DNA of 64,000 nt from Riptortus pedestris (GCA_019009955.1 CM032228.1:258027001-258091000); one strand, 5' to 3'; shown: positions 34,645 through 47,919, counted from the first letter of the stretch. The notes: generated by a model from the letters alone, not told the origin. Translations and numbers: made by a program.

Positions 34645-35205
34645 CAGGAAAATCAACTATTGGTCCTACTCATGATGCGAATTTAGAACAATCTCCATCG
34701 ATGATACCCTGCTGGCCACGGAAATGGGCTCGGTTCAAAACTGAATTTATAACACAATTTCTGTTTGATCGATACCAAACTGGGTAGTTAATCGTTTTAT
34801 GTAAAACTAAAGATCGTGTTCGTTAAAAGCTGAAATGTGACATGTGGAGGGGGGGGGGGTGTATAGAGGAGGAGAATTTAGATAATTCATAATATCTCCG
34901 TTATTATGCGTCGGATTGAAGCATTGTATAGAACCAATCATATTGCAAATGCATTCTAAAAACGTTGTTTTGTACGTTTTTTTTCACTATCTCTATTGTT
35001 AACCGAGTTATTTGCATTTTTTAGTTTTCAACCCTCAGTAAACCCACGCCTGCTTATGTTAATAAGCTGTTATATTATGAAGTACTTTATTTGATGCATA
35101 AACATCAAATGTTGTTCTCAATGAACGTTTACGTTTTGAGATAAATGGAAATAGGTGACGGGCGTGGGAAGTGTGCTTAGTTTACGCAGCCCCTGCGTGT
35201 CGGGC
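34645..35205 (-). mobile_element. Family A element, decayed
   Basis: Inverted 3' part from CAGGAAAATCAACTATTGGT, interior with the GTGGAGGGGGGGGGGTGTAT block, and inverted 5' end TTAGTTTACGCAGCCCCTGC near 35177-35200. The internal (TA)n is lost. Confidence 0.7.
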
Positions 35206-36361
35206 TTGGCAGTTTCTAAGCAGAATCGTGATTAGATTAGTTGCTGTGAGGTCCTGACCTCACTCAACACCTTTGCTCAGTCTGCCTTCTCCTGGAGCCT
35301 CCTCTTCCAAGTTTGCAATAACATTGGTTATTTAGTATTTTTGATCCAAGTTATAATAACGGAGATATTTGAATTTTATGAAATTCCCACCTCCAACCAC
35401 ACGCCCCCTACCACTGGAAATAAATTGGGACACGGACTTCATTTTAGTTAGGATTGTAGGACATTAGAGGATGTATCGTAGGAAGTAGAGGATGTTTTGT
35501 AATCGGAAAATTTCGTTTTTCAGAGTTAAAGGAGATATCAGTTCTGACCTTACTGATCCCATAATTTCGCCGTGACGTGTGTATGTGGTATAAGTCAGAA
35601 AGGACTAGCCTTTGAATGTTGAAATTCCATGTTTAGGATTGGTGTATCGCCTAGTTATGCATCTCCCTTTTTGAACTAAATCGATTAAGAGGGGTTTAGG
35701 GGGAGAGGAAATGTTGAAAATACGAATATCTCCGTCAATATTAGAAATGCAAAAGAAATATATAGTGAATAGTTCTATTCATCATCTACAGATATGTAAA
35801 TCCTGTTCTATGACATTTCTAGAACGTTGGATCGGAGATAATAACGTGGTGGTAACTTCAGATTTTGTTTTCTCTTTCTTACACAAGTCCAATTACTGCA
35901 GCTTTCAACAGCTGACAAAATCAATATGTTTTACTAGTTTTTTAACAATGTAAAATGCCGAGTTTCGTTCATATAAGTCTAAAATTGTAGGTATTTTCTA
36001 AGGTGGAGTTGGTAGGATTACTATAAATACAAGAGTATTTGATTCTATCGTGTTGAGGTCTGCTTCAACATTGGATTATCTATTCTCATGATTACTCATT
36101 GACTTCGGACTGTAATCCTCCATTCTTTTTGTGGTTTTCACTTGCTCATTTCCCGAATCGAGTTCAATTCTCCACTCATCTATCTGATAGACTATCATGT
36201 CTCTACACTCAGATGATTTGGCTCAATTTTTACCAAACTCCATATTCATACCTTTCATTTAATATTGAAAATCCAATTAGGGGTTAGAATGTTATGTGTT
36301 ACAACAAAATATCTAATATCATCAATCTTGTTGTAAAGCTATTTACTTCTAATAACGGATA

Positions 36362-36414
<53 letters not shown>

Positions 36415-37358
36415 CATATAGGGCCCATCCATATGAAGTGATCCTGCAAGGTAGGTTGCTCGGTCATTTTAATTTTTTTATATTGTTTTGCTACACAAAT
36501 AGGGAGTTCAAAACAGATTTTAAAATAAAATGTTTATTTTACATCATGGTTTTTCATCTATGAAGACGTTATCGTTAAATGATTATACCTGGACTGATCA
36601 TTCTAAAACATTGAAATTGGCATCATTGTTTACTGAACTTTCTTCTCTACAATATTGTTTCTTAGCCATGATGTCATAAATGCAAAGTTTACCATTCAAA
36701 ATGGTCTCATCAAATTAGGGGTTGAAGATTGAGAAATTTGCTTTTTATAAATTTAGGAAACTACGAAGGGGTGGCGTAGCAGGCACCATTTTCATTTAGT
36801 AGAAAGATAACCTCAAGAGTAACAGCATTGGGAATTCATTCCTTATTTTTTATGAGTTTTTAAATTTTGGATTATTTCAATTACTGTAAAGTTTGAGGTT
36901 GTATATCTCTGATGAGGCTGAATATAAAGTCAAAATTTTTAAACGTTATTTAGTCCTATACAATAGTAAATAAAGTAGAAATGTAAACTTTAATATTTGC
37001 CTCTGAATCAAATTATGAAATTTTGAAGATGGAGGAAACTCTTCGCCGCGAATTATATATAACGTAATTAACATCAAATATTTTAAATTGTCTTAGTTTG
37101 AAAAATTACAGTAAATTGTTGTAATAGAGCAATTATTTGATTAAAAAACTCAAAAAATAAGCTTAATTAGTTTAAGTTTGAAAATTAAACTTATTTGGAT
37201 TTTTCGATTTTTGTTAAGTTTGGGGTTGTATATCTGTGATGAGGCTAGACATTTTCGTTATTTACTAGGGAGGATCGATGAACATTCGAGGAAATTTTTC
37301 TCTCGTCATGAGTACAACCTCAATAGCTGATTTCCTTTAAGGGAAATCTGCTGAAACC
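35206..37358. mobile_element. Decayed A-family mosaic with (TA)n
   Basis: Pieces of A interior appear on the plus strand at 35320-35500 (TAACGGAGATATTTGAATTT) and on the minus strand at 35680-35760. A pure (TA)n lies at 36364-36412. An A 3' end (plus) lies at 37238-37358, ending GAAATCTGCTGAAA. The segment 36430-37230 is AT-rich with an internal partial duplication (GTTGTATATCTCTGATGAGG near 36898 and again near 37226) and resembles 62005-62050 in part. No gene. Confidence 0.45.
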
Positions 37359-37952
37359 TGGGCCGGAGTGTCGCCAATGAAGGTTTGTGATTTAGGGAAG
37401 AGCTACAAGGTAAAGTCATAAATATCTACTTCATTTTGCGTCAATAAATGTTATATTAACTCTCGTCAAAATTATGCCATTGTTTTGTACATTTTACGGG
37501 AATTATAATATTTCCAAAGACATTTCTTCGTTGTTTCCCTTGCAAAACCTATTTCTATTTTGATCAGCCAAAAACGGGCGACACAGCAAGCTAGTGGTTT
37601 ATAGTTTTTATTAATGATAAATATTTATAGTGATTTTTAGCGATATTATTTATGGCGTATAAAAAACATGAGTAGTTTAATGAGTAAATATTGAGATGTT
37701 AGAGGGACTAAAATCTAGGTGAGCGGGCTGCGTATCGAACCTGGCCTGACCTTCATTACTCGCCTATTTCTTCTCTAGCTAAATAATCCATTATAGCCAA
37801 TTCTTCATCTGAACCACTGCAACTACAACCTGGCTCAAACTACAAATACATATTCATTATATCTCCATGTTTTTTTTTTTCATGAAATGATCCAATATAT
37901 AAGTGCTATAATGGTTTTTGATTGGGTGCATACAACCGGAGAAATGTGCATC
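37359..37952. other. Unassigned spacer
   Basis: No A or B sequence. AGGTTCGATACGC read inverted near 37735 resembles a tRNA B box but has no A box at the right distance. Nothing else. Confidence 0.35.
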
Positions 37953-39125
37953 TTTAGCAGACATCGCTTAAGGGAAATCTGCTTATGAGGTTGTACTCGT
38001 CCACAGATTTCTACAAATATCCTAGCTACAGATTACCAACCTTCTGATATGACACACTACTGTTATCATATCACCAATCATATATTATTTATTTGTAAGC
38101 AAAGGTCTATCGGGCAGAGGCGGCGGGGGAGGCTCTGAAGACTGATAACAACAAAGTAGGAATAACTCCCTGAATACTTGAGCTACGGAACAATGCATAC
38201 AACAACAATTGTAGAACATGAATAGTTTAACAAGATTGGTTCCATAACATTTTAGGATCCGACTCATAATAACGGAGATATTTTGTATATTCGAATACCC
38301 CCCCCCCCTCTATTCCAATATGACTTTTATTGTTGACTGAAACGGTTAAATATTGAGTATGGTCTAGATCAAATAAATATTTACGACTAAAGTCTTAAAT
38401 GCTGATGTCATCACACAAGCTATCACACGTATGTGTTCAATGAAAACAATATTTAGTATTGGAATAATTTGGTTCACGATATAACAGCTTATTGTTGATA
38501 TGACATGAGTAGGAGTGGGGCTTTACTCAAGGTTGAAAACTAAAAAAAAAAAAAAATGCAAATATCTCGGTTAATATTGATGATAGAGAAAATATATATA
38601 TGACAACATTTATAGATAATTAAATTTGTAATTAGATTTGTTCTATAATTTTCGAAATTCCTCCCCTCTAACCCCCCCTCCCCCCCCTGCTCCCCGCTCC
38701 CGACTAACTTCATATTTAGCTTTACATAATTGCATTTACATACATACGCTTGTTATATGTTGAGTTTGGTAACGATTAAACACACACACACACACACACA
38801 CATAGGGAAATATGCTAAAATCGGATGAGATAGAGTGGGGGTTTACTAGAGGCTGGAAACCGCTATGTATGACAAATTCGTTTAATATTTGAGTAATAAA
38901 TGAGTTATACAACAACTATAATAGAGCAATAATAGTTTGGAATGAATGATTCTAGAACAGTTTTGATCCGGCTCTTAACAAAGAAGATATGGATTGGAAT
39001 AGCTCCTCTAGTGCACTCTCTTAGTCCGGACACGACTTTAGGCCTTTACGAATATAATGTTTAGATTTGAATGAAACGGTTAAATATCGAGTAAGGTATT
39101 GATCAAATAAACATATTCGAGACAA
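37953..39125. mobile_element. A-family fragments, mixed orientation
   Basis: Inverted A 3' end at 37953-38010 (TTTAGCAGACATCGCTTAAG), then plus-strand interiors at 38095-38420, 38465-38815 and 38820-39125, each with the AATATCTCGGTTAATATTGA or CGATTAAACAC type blocks. A (CA)n run of about 20 bp sits at 38782-38801. All copies are truncated. Confidence 0.55.
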
Positions 39126-39248
39126 GAATGTGAAGCCCTATTGTTAGCGTCGTCCCTCAACGAATTTGCATTTATCACACATAATAATGGTGCCTTGAAA
39201 AGAAGTTTTGATGATTAAACTTAGAATAAGTCTGGCAGGCAAAAAAAG

Positions 39249-39799
39249 TCCGTCACGCAGGGGCTGCGTAAACTAAGCAGATTTCCCACGTGAAGTTTTA
39301 CAATAGAGAAATCTGCCTAATAACAACTGTAGTAGTAAGAAACCTCTAAACCTAAAAAACATTATTTAGGGCGTAATAACCCAGTAGTTTCTAGCCCCAA
39401 AAAACAGTTAACCTAACCTCTAAACCTATTCACGAGGGACGATAGTTATGGAAACGGCCGCCAGAGCTCTCGGCGGAAACTCCGAACATAGCCTACTGGT
39501 GACCACACGCAGAATACAAATGCAAATATCTCGGTTAATATTCAAGATAGAGAATTAATGTATAGAACAATATTTATAGTAAATTTAATTTGCAATAAGA
39601 TTGGTTCTATACAATGTTTTGATCCGACGCATAGTAACGGAGATATTTCGAATTTTCGAAAATCCTCCCCTCTAAACCCCCCCTCCCACTGGTCCGATTT
39701 CAGCCGTTAACGAACTTGATCTTTCTTTTTACATAAAACGCTTAAATATGAAGTTTGGTAAGGATCAAACAAAAATTGCGACCGCTAGAGCGGTAACAG

Positions 39800-39859
<60 letters not shown>

Positions 39860-39983
39860 TTTTGAACGGACCTCATTTTCGTCATCTACTAGGTAGGATC
39901 GATGGACATTTGAAGAAAAATGTCGAAAATTCCGTCATGAGTACAACCTCAATAGCTGATTTCCCTTAAGGGAAATCTGCTAA
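39249..39983 (+). mobile_element. Family A element, complete, 735 bp
   Basis: 5' TCCGTCACGCAGGGGCTGCG to CTAA at 39980-39983, (TA)n 39806-39855. It contains a subfamily insert ACATTATTTAGGGCGTAATA near 39358. The element at 61235-61993 is its near-identical inverted partner, including this insert. Confidence 0.88.
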
Positions 39984-40196
39984 AAGGACGTTAAGGTCCT
40001 CGTGGCCATTAACAATGCTAAAGGGTAACTTGGAAATATTTGTATCTCATCCATTTTAGCAGATGCTAGGGGTACTAACTAATATTCGAAATTATTCCTC
40101 TAAGTGAGTACAATCATGAGCCGCCATAGGAGAATAATAATAAAACAAAAATCATATAAAGCACAGCACTAAACAAAGTGACTATTTGTCAACAAT

Positions 40197-40745
40197 TTAT
40201 TTATTTATTTGAAGAGCTCCGCAACTAGGCGATGTCGCTCAGTATCATTTATTTGAATTCTCTAAATTAAAATTTTAAAATAAAGATAAAATATTTTCAG
40301 AATTATTAAGACATAGTATAAAGTACATGGAAATAAAATTAAGGAAATGTTAAAATAATGCAATATGAAACAATAAACATTCAGATAAATCCTGGCATGA
40401 GGGTGATGGAAGTCTAAGACACTAGTTTAAAAATGTATTATACAAAGATATAAAACGTAGAGAAATGAGTGGAGTAAGTGAGGTTTAAAGTTTGTTATAA
40501 ATGCCAGTTGTCTTCAAGTGGTTTAAGAGTGTGTTTATATGTCGGCTACCTTCTTTTAATAGTTCGAACAAGTCGTTGGGTAAGTTCAGATGTTGACGTA
40601 GTCTGCAGTCAGTCAGGAGATGTTTGATGGTCAGTACTGTGTTACAGTGAGTGCATGTAGGTCGATCATTTCGGTTTATCAGCTATCAATGTGTAAGTAG
40701 TGAATGTCCGATTCTAATTCTAGTCAACACCACTTCATCTCGTCC
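40197..40745 (-). mobile_element. 5'-truncated LINE with 11-bp target duplication
   Basis: TTGTCAACAAT occurs at 40186-40196 and 40746-40756, exactly flanking the element. Read on the minus strand it starts inside the polyprotein, ends coding at 40485, then has a ~290-bp 3' UTR ending CTCTTCAAATAAATAAATAA, an (AAAT)n tail. Tail, 5' truncation and target duplication are the hallmarks of target-primed reverse transcription. It is a different family from the LINE at the left window edge. Confidence 0.88.
40485..40745 (-). pseudogene. LINE polyprotein C-terminus (zinc-knuckle end)
   Basis: The frame reads RDEVVLTRIRIGHSLLTH, then TGA TAG, then LINRNDRPTCTHCNTVLTIK and HLLTDCRLRQHLNLP, finishing with a TAA at 40485-40487. 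LTRLRIGHT/LTH and CxxC...H...C blocks are well-known C-terminal motifs of arthropod Jockey/R1-like polyproteins. Two adjacent stops (about 40679-40684) interrupt it, so this copy is dead. The missing 5' part (endonuclease, reverse transcriptase) was never copied, as shown by the flanking duplication. Confidence 0.85.
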
Positions 40746-41096
40746 TTGTCAACAATATCAAACCTTTAGCAAAGTAGGTTCTATAACCCTAATGAGTCCT
40801 ATGCCAATATTAACAGTAATTATTATTTATAAAAGTAGTACAAATCCTATATTATATTCACAAATTATAAAGAAATATAAATGAGAACTAAAGGTCAATT
40901 GGTGTGTAACATTTTCGTGTTATAAAAAATTAAATAACTTCATATTAATAAATATTTGTTGACCCTTAAACCATATTTACCTTTTTTTTACCAGATTTAT
41001 TTTTATTTCTTTAATACTTCTGCATCATAGTTATTTAAATTCCCAGTGATTGTTTCAAAATGAATTACATTCTCCAGGTATTTGGGTATGTATATA

Positions 41097-41225
41097 CAGT
41101 TTTGAACGGACCTCATTTTCGTCATCTCCTGGGTAGGATCGATGGACATTTGAAGAAAAATTTCGAAACTCGCGTCATGAGTACAACCTCAATAGCTGAT
41201 TTCCCTCATGGGAAATGTGCTAAAA
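41097..41225 (+). mobile_element. Family A 3' end
   Basis: Starts CAGTTTTGAACGGACCTCAT, ends GATTTCCCTCATGGGAAATG plus TGCTAAAA. The rest of the element is missing; the region 41226-41777 after it has no visible feature. Confidence 0.75.
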
Positions 41226-41777
41226 TTGTTGATATAGTCAACTTGTTAAACGAAATTGTATCGTGTATTACTTTGAGGATCTAAGTGCTGTCATTCATGA
41301 AGAAGCTTAGTGTCTTTTTTATAGTGATTTGCCAATGAGTAACAGTTATATCCGTTAATGTTTATTAACTATTTGTGAATGGTGAAACTCGTTCTACTTC
41401 CAAAGCGAATTGTGAAGCGAACGATTGTGAAATTGAATGAACTGTTCTATGAGGATAAAGCTTCTTACATTCTAGGGAAGTAATTACTTCAGCTGTGGGT
41501 TTATTTCTTCCTTTTACCGGGAAAAAATCAATATGCAATACATCTTTAATAATACTAAAGTTGTTATCTTATTAGCTAATAATGTGACAAGTGTTTAACA
41601 TATTCTCTTTACGATAGTGAAGTATTTTCAATACTACCATTATAAATAATTGTTCCACGTGGCTGTAGGCCAACAAATAAAAATATATATTTCTACTTAT
41701 TATAAAATACGTATTTTACAATTAGATGTTTGCTACCTTATTTTTGGGTCAGATATCATCACAATACAACCTCAAAG

Positions 41778-42330
41778 GCCGGTCACGAAGGTGCTGCATG
41801 TACTAAGGACATTTCCCTCTTGAGGCCTAACAATAGACAAACCTACATACTGGCTACCCGACTGAATGCCTAAATAAACAGGTCTGCCAACCTCTCATCG
41901 GAAAGAAAAAAATCACCTTAATATATCAGAATATAAAACCTTAATTTTATTGAATACTATTTACTATATCTATTACTGTAAATTATAATGAGTCAGAATA
42001 ATTTTTTATAGTAGTCCAATAACTTAAGACGGGGGGGGGGAGGGTCACCAAAACATATTTGCATCTATCTCGTATATTAAAGAGCTCATGAAAAGAATAT
42101 TTAGAATTTAGGCTTTGAATAATGTGGCTTATTTTACAATAGAGTATAGCTTATGCAACACGAGTAGAAATGGGGGTTTGCTGAAGGCTGAATAATACAA
42201 ATATCTTTTTTACATAAAACGATTAAATATCGGACGGATCTCATTTTCGTCATCTCCTGGGTAAGACGATTGGGAATTTGAGGACATTTCTCGAAAATCG
42301 CGTCATGAGTAGAATCTCAACAGCTGAGAT
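41778..42330 (+). mobile_element. Family A element, decayed
   Basis: 5' GGTCACGAAGGTGCTGCATG through the GGGGGGGGGAGGGTCACCAA block to CATGAGTAGAATCTCAACAG; the terminal palindrome is missing. 42331-42715 downstream is unassigned and leads into a tandem array. Confidence 0.6.
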
Positions 42331-42715
42331 CAACATAGGTGAAACTTTTATTATATTCTAATAGATTAGGTATGGATATGCAGGATCATCAGATGTTTAA
42401 GGGATTGCATTTCCAAATGTATGAGTAATTGGTTATTGTTATAAGTTGTTACTGATGGAGATTGCTGATGGCAGAATGGTTGGTTGGTTCTAAAAGCTAT
42501 GGTCAGGGCGAGTTGGTTGGGTCCTCCAGGATATAGCTGTATAATTGGAGCCAATACCCTCCCCTATCCAATATTGTCCCCATCCTATAGTCCCCTCCCA
42601 TCGATAGTAATCATACCCTTCCCCTCATCTAACAGATATCCCCTCCCTAACCCTTCATGCTCTGTACTCTGGAGGAGAACGAACTAAGCCAAATTCATAC
42701 TAGACCTTGCCGCAG

Positions 42716-45070
42716 AAAAGGTCATCGCCGCCAAGGGATCTAGGAGTCCCTTTGCATTGCTCGGCATAGCTAGAACGGGTCATCGACGCCAAGGGATCTA
42801 GGAGTCCCTTTGCATTGCTCGGCATAGCTAGAAAGGGTCATCGCCGCCTGGGGATCTAGGAGTCCCTCTGCATTGCTCGGCATAGCTAGAAAGGGTCATC
42901 GCCTCCTGGGGATCTAGGAGTCCCTCTGCATTGCTCGGCATAGCTAGAAAGGGTCATCGCCTCCTGGGGATCTAGGAGTCCCTCTGCATTGCTCGGCATA
43001 GCTAGAAAGGGTCATCGCCTCCTGGGGATCAAGGAGTCCCTCTGCATTACTCGGCATAGCTAGAAAGGGTCATCGCCTCCTGGGGATCTAGGAGTCCCTC
43101 TGCATTGCTCGGCATAGCTAGAAAGGGTGATCGCCGCCTGGGGATCTAGGAGTCCCTCTGCATTACTCGGCATAGCTAGAAAGGGTCATCGCCTCCTGGG
43201 GATCTAGGAGTCCCTCTGCATTGCTCGGCATAGCTAGAAAGGGTCATCACCGCCTAGGGATCTAGGAGTCCCTTTGGCATAGCTAGAACGGGTCATCGTC
43301 TCCTGGGGATCTAGGAATCCCTCTGCATTGCTCGGCATAGCTAGAAAGGGTCATCGCCGCCTGGAGATCTAGGAATCCCTCTGCATTGCTCGGCATAGCT
43401 AGAAAGGGTCATCGCCGCCTGGAGATCTAGGAATCCCTCTGCATTGCTCGGCATAGCTAGAAAGGGTCATCGCCGCCTGGGGATCTAGGAGTCCCTTTGC
43501 ATTGCTCGGCATAGCTAGAACGGGTCATCGACGCCAAGGGATCTAGGAGTCCCTTTGCATTGCTCGGCATAGCTAGAACGGGTCATCGACGCCAAGGGAT
43601 CTAGGAGTCCCTTTGCATTGCTCGGCATAGCTAGAACGGGTCATCGCCGCCTGGGGATCTAGGAGTCCCTCTGCATTGCTCGGCATAGCTAGAAAGGGTC
43701 ATCACCGCCTAGGGATCTAGGAGTCCCTTTGGCATAGCTAGAAAGGGTCATCGCCGCCTAGGGATCTAGGAGTCCCTTAGGCATAGCTAGAAAGGGTCAT
43801 CGCCGCCTAGGGATCTAGGAGTCCCACTGCATTGCTCGGCATAGCTAGAAAGGGTCATCGCCGCCTAGGGATCTAGGAGTCCCTTAGGCATAGCTAGAAA
43901 GGGTCATCGCCGCCTAGGGATCTAGGAGTCCCTTAGGCATAGCTAGAAAGGGTCATCGCCGCCTAGGGATCTAGGAGTCCCTTAGGCATAGCTAGAAAGG
44001 GTCATCGCCGCCTAGGGATCTAGAAGTCCCTCTGCATTGCTCGGCATAGCTAGAAAGGGTCATCGCCGCCTAGGGATCTAGGAGTCCCTCTGCATTACTC
44101 GGCATAGCTAGAAAGGGTCATCGCCGCCTAGGGATCTAGGAGTCCCTCTGCATTACTCGGCATAGCTAGAAAGGGTCATCGCCGCCTGGAGATCTAGGAG
44201 TCCCTCTGCATTACTCGGCATAGCTAGAAAGGGTCATCGCCGCCTGGAGATCTAGGAATCCCTCTGCATAGCTAGAAAGGGTCATCGCCGCCTAGGGATC
44301 TAGGAGTCCCTCGGCATAGCTAGAAAGGGTCATCGCCGCCTGGAGATCTAGGAATCCCTCTGCATTACTCGGCATAGCTAGAAAGGGTCATCGCCGCCTG
44401 GAGATCTAGGAATCCCTCTGCATAGCTAGAAGGGTCATCGCCGCCTAGGGATCTAGGAGTCCCTTAGGCATAGCTAGAAAGGGTCATCACCGCCTAGGGA
44501 TCTAAGAGTCCCTCTGCATTACTCGGCATAGCTAGAAAGGGTCATCGCCGCCTAGGGATCTAGGAGTCCCTCTGGCATAGCTAGAAAGGGTCATCGCCGC
44601 CTAGGGATCTAGGAGTCCCTTTGGCATAGCTAGAAAGGGTCATCGCCGCCTAGGGATCTAGGTATTCCTCTGCATCACTCGGCATAGCTAGAAAGGGTCA
44701 TCGCCGCCAAGGGATCTAGGAGTCCCTTTGGCATAGCTAGAAAGGGTCATCACCGCCTAGGGATCTAGGAGTCCCTCTGCATTACTCGGCATAGCTAGAA
44801 AGGGTCATCGCCTCCTGGGGATCTAGGAGTCCCTCTGCATTACTCGGCATAGCTAGAAAGGGTCTTCGCCGCCTAGGGATCTAGGAGTCCCTTTGGCATA
44901 GCTAGAAAGGGTCATCGCCTCCTAGGGATCTAGGAGTCCCTTTGCATTACTCGGCATAGCTAGAAAGGGTCATCACCGCCTAGGGATCTAGGAGTCCCTT
45001 TGGCATAGCTAGAAAGGGTCATCGTCGCCTAGAGATCTAGGAGTCCTTCTGCATTACTCGGCATAGCTAT
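42716..45070. repeat. 58/49-bp tandem array, 43 copies
   Basis: Unit AGCTAGAAAGGGTCATCGCC plus GCCTGGGGATCTAGGAGTCC plus CTCTGCATTGCTCGGCAT (58 bp). A shorter 49-bp form lacks the TGCATTGCTC part and alternates with it, mostly in the right half. Single-base variants (GCCTAGGG, CTCCTGGG, GCCAAGGG) are shared by neighbouring copies, indicating block duplication. About 2.36 kb; both edges are unique sequence. Confidence 0.95.
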
Positions 45071-45599
45071 AGTGCTAGTTTTGAGCGAGAGGTCTGATCC
45101 ATAGCTAAGCGAAGGCTGTGGTGAGGTCGGCCCCAACTAGAGATAGGTGTGACGTGACGTAATATGCCTAGACAGCGTGATAAATCGCCGCCTCTCAAAG
45201 CATACCTCACTCCTGTCACTACAATATCCGACATTTATACCAACCATTTCTACCTTCAAATACTTATTAGCATTTAGAAGATATTTATTTCATTTCTTTC
45301 TTTCTCAGAAAGTCAGTACCCGATCTGCCAACATTTATTCTGGATTTTTCCTTGTATAAGCTAGTTATGGCAATAAACCTTTATAATTGATGCAGACCAA
45401 GACATGTGATGTTTAGTGGTTCAACTGCGGAAGTGCGTGACGCCGGGGCTGCCTAAACTAAGCACATGTCCTACGATGAGTTCGTCACTAAAGAAATTTG
45501 TATACATGTTGATAAGTTCCTAAATATTTAGCAACAGTATAATACATTTTACATTTACGTAATCTCATGATTTTTAATTCCTTGTTATTTACTGCCACT

Positions 45600-45752
45600 T
45601 CAACAACACAGATATTATTCTGCTCCGTCCTCGAGGTGGGTTTAAGGATTTTATTTAATGTGTTCCGCTCTGAATACATTCCTATTGGCCAGGCGAAAAT
45701 GGCCAATCTAGGTTTAGACTAACGCTTTAACTGTCATGGCTAACCTGAGCAA
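45600..45752 (-). mobile_element. tRNA-derived SINE, copy 3
   Basis: On the minus strand: GGTTAGCCATGACAGTTAAA GCG head, TAGTCTAAACCTAG, CGCCTGGCCAATAGGAAT, ATTAAATAAAATCCTTAAAC. Same order as the copy at 14489 but diverged, with a poor B box. Confidence 0.6.
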
Positions 45753-45950
45753 TTACATTAATAATTTGGAAACTGCAATATGAAGTTGAATGAAAAACAA
45801 TACTCAGAGAAATACTTTATAAAAGTCCTTAATCCAGTTGGTTGCCTAGGCGAGCTCCATACTGGAAATAAAAATAAAAAGATTGTGAGGGAAATAAGAT
45901 GTAGAGGTGGTGCCTCGATGGATAAACCACAGAGAACGGTACGTGACTCA

Positions 45951-47263
45951 ATCCGGGCTGGGGATGAGGCCACTCACATCAGCCACGATGAATACTGCTT
46001 CAACTAATCAGGTGCCTCGATCCGGGCTGGGGATGAGGCCACTCACATCAGCCACGATGAATACTGCCCCAACTAATCAGGTGCCTCGATCCGGGCTGGG
46101 GATGAGGCCACTCACATCAGCCACGATGAATACTGCCCCAACTAATCAGGTGCCTCGATCCGGGCTGGGGATGAGGCCACTCACATCAGCCACGATGAAT
46201 TACTGTCCCAACTAATCAGGTGCCTCGATCCGGGCTGGGGATGAGGCCACTCACATCAGCCACGATGAATACTGTCAACTAATCAGGTGCCTCCGATCGG
46301 GCTGGGGATGAGGCCACTCACATCAGCCACGATGAATGCCCCAACTCACATCAGCCGTAATCTGGTGCCTCAATCCGGGCTGGGGATGAGGCCACTCACA
46401 TCAGCCACGATGAATACTGTCCCAACTAATCAGGTGCCTCGATCCGGGCTGGGGATGAGGCCACTCACATCAGCCACGATGAATACTGTCCCAACTAATC
46501 AGGTGCCTCGATCCGGGCTGGGGATGAGGCCACTCACATCAGCCACGATGAATACTGTCCCAACTAATCAGGTGCCTCGATCCGGGCTGGGGATGAGGCC
46601 ACTCACATCAGCCACGATGAATACTGCCTCAACTAACCAGGTGCCTCGATCCGGGCTGGGGATGAGGCCACTCACATCAGCCACGATGAATACTGCCTCA
46701 ACTAATCAGGTGCCTCGATCCGGGCTGGGGATGAGGCCACTCACATCAGCCACGATGAATACTGCCCCAACTAATCAGGTGCCTCGATCCGGGCTGGGGA
46801 TGAGGCCACTCACATCAGCCACGATGAATACTGTCCCAACTAATCAGGTGCCTCGATCCGGGCTGGGGATGAGGCCACTCACATCAGCCACGATGAATAC
46901 TGCCCCAACTAATCAGGTGCCTCGATCCGGGCTGGGGATGAGGCCACTCACATCAGCCACGATGAATACTGCCCCAACTAATCAGGTGCCTCGATCCGGG
47001 CTGGGGATGAGGCCACTCACATCAGCCACGATGAATACTGCCCCAACTAATCAGGTGCCTCGATCCGGGCTGGGGATGAGGCCACTCACATCAGCCACGA
47101 TGAATACTGTCCCAACTAATCAGGTGCCTCGATCCGGGCTGGGGATGAGGCCACTCACATCAGCCACGATGAATACTGCCCCAACTAATCAGGTGCCTCG
47201 ATCCGGGCTGGGGATGAGGCCACTCACATCAGCCACGATGAATACTGCCCCAACTAATCTGAT
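45951..47263. repeat. 69-bp tandem array, 19 copies
   Basis: Unit GATCCGGGCTGGGGATGAGG plus CCACTCACATCAGCCACGAT plus GAATACTGCCCCAACTAATC plus AGGTGCCTC. As 69 is divisible by three, the array gives a 326-codon open frame (46287-47267) of repeated LGMRPLTSATMNT. Frame changes at copies 4-6 and third-position-independent substitutions argue against selection on protein. Confidence 0.95.
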
Positions 47264-47744
47264 TTAAATATCTTTTGGATGGAAAAAATGAAACAAATTT
47301 GAAACCACTTGAGCGTTAACTGACAACATTTTATCTATACATATTTCGTCATCTTTGCGGGATCAATAGACCTTTGAAGAAATTTTAGATAATGTTGAAA
47401 TAAAAACAACCTCAATAACTTATTTGCCCTGAGGGAAACCTACTAAAAATGTATATGATGGTTTGCAGGAGTTGGATGAGTTCAGCTGTAACATCGTACA
47501 GATGTATATTGAATGTTTTATCAATTTGATAATGGAACAGGTGGTGTGTTGATAATAAATGGCTGTGTAGGTATAAGACTGGCCTGTAGATAAGCTGATA
47601 AGGGCTGGTCCCATCCTCTGAGACAGACACGTCTGCCTTGAGGCTACCTAACACATACCTCCCTAGGCTGGACAAAAAACACACCTCAGTCTTATAAACC
47701 TGGCCAAAAACAGCTCCGCCCATAACCCATATTTGCTTCGATGT

Positions 47745-47884
47745 ATTAGCAGATTTCCCTTAAGTGGACCCTCCTCTTTCCGATTTCAGTCATTAACGAA
47801 CCTGATCTTTATTTTTACAAAAACCGTCTAAATATCCAGTTTGGTAACGATCAAATAAAAATTTCGACAACTACAGCGTCAACA

Positions 47885-47919
<35 letters not shown>

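Larger units (their letters stand above)
45434..47447 (+). mobile_element. Family A element expanded by SINE and satellite
   Basis: 5' end GTGACGCCGGGGCTGCCTAA at 45440, then an inverted SINE and a 69-bp array, then A 3' sequence from GAGCGTTAACTGACAACATT (47311) to the decayed end TTGCCCTGAGGGAAACCTAC at 47447. The order fits one A element whose interior holds both insertions, though the ends are divergent. Confidence 0.5.

Noticed and set aside
42716..45070. Possible CRISPR-like array
   Set aside because: Units are contiguous with no unique spacers, in a eukaryotic repeat context.
46287..47267. 326-codon open frame with 23-residue repeats
   Set aside because: It is the 69-bp tandem array read in one of its frames; unit length divisible by three explains openness, and the array changes frame at its left side.
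47412..47723. 103-codon minus-strand ORF (MGGAVFGQVYKTEV)
   Set aside because: No recognised motif, no splice or promoter context, and its end runs into A-family 3' sequence.
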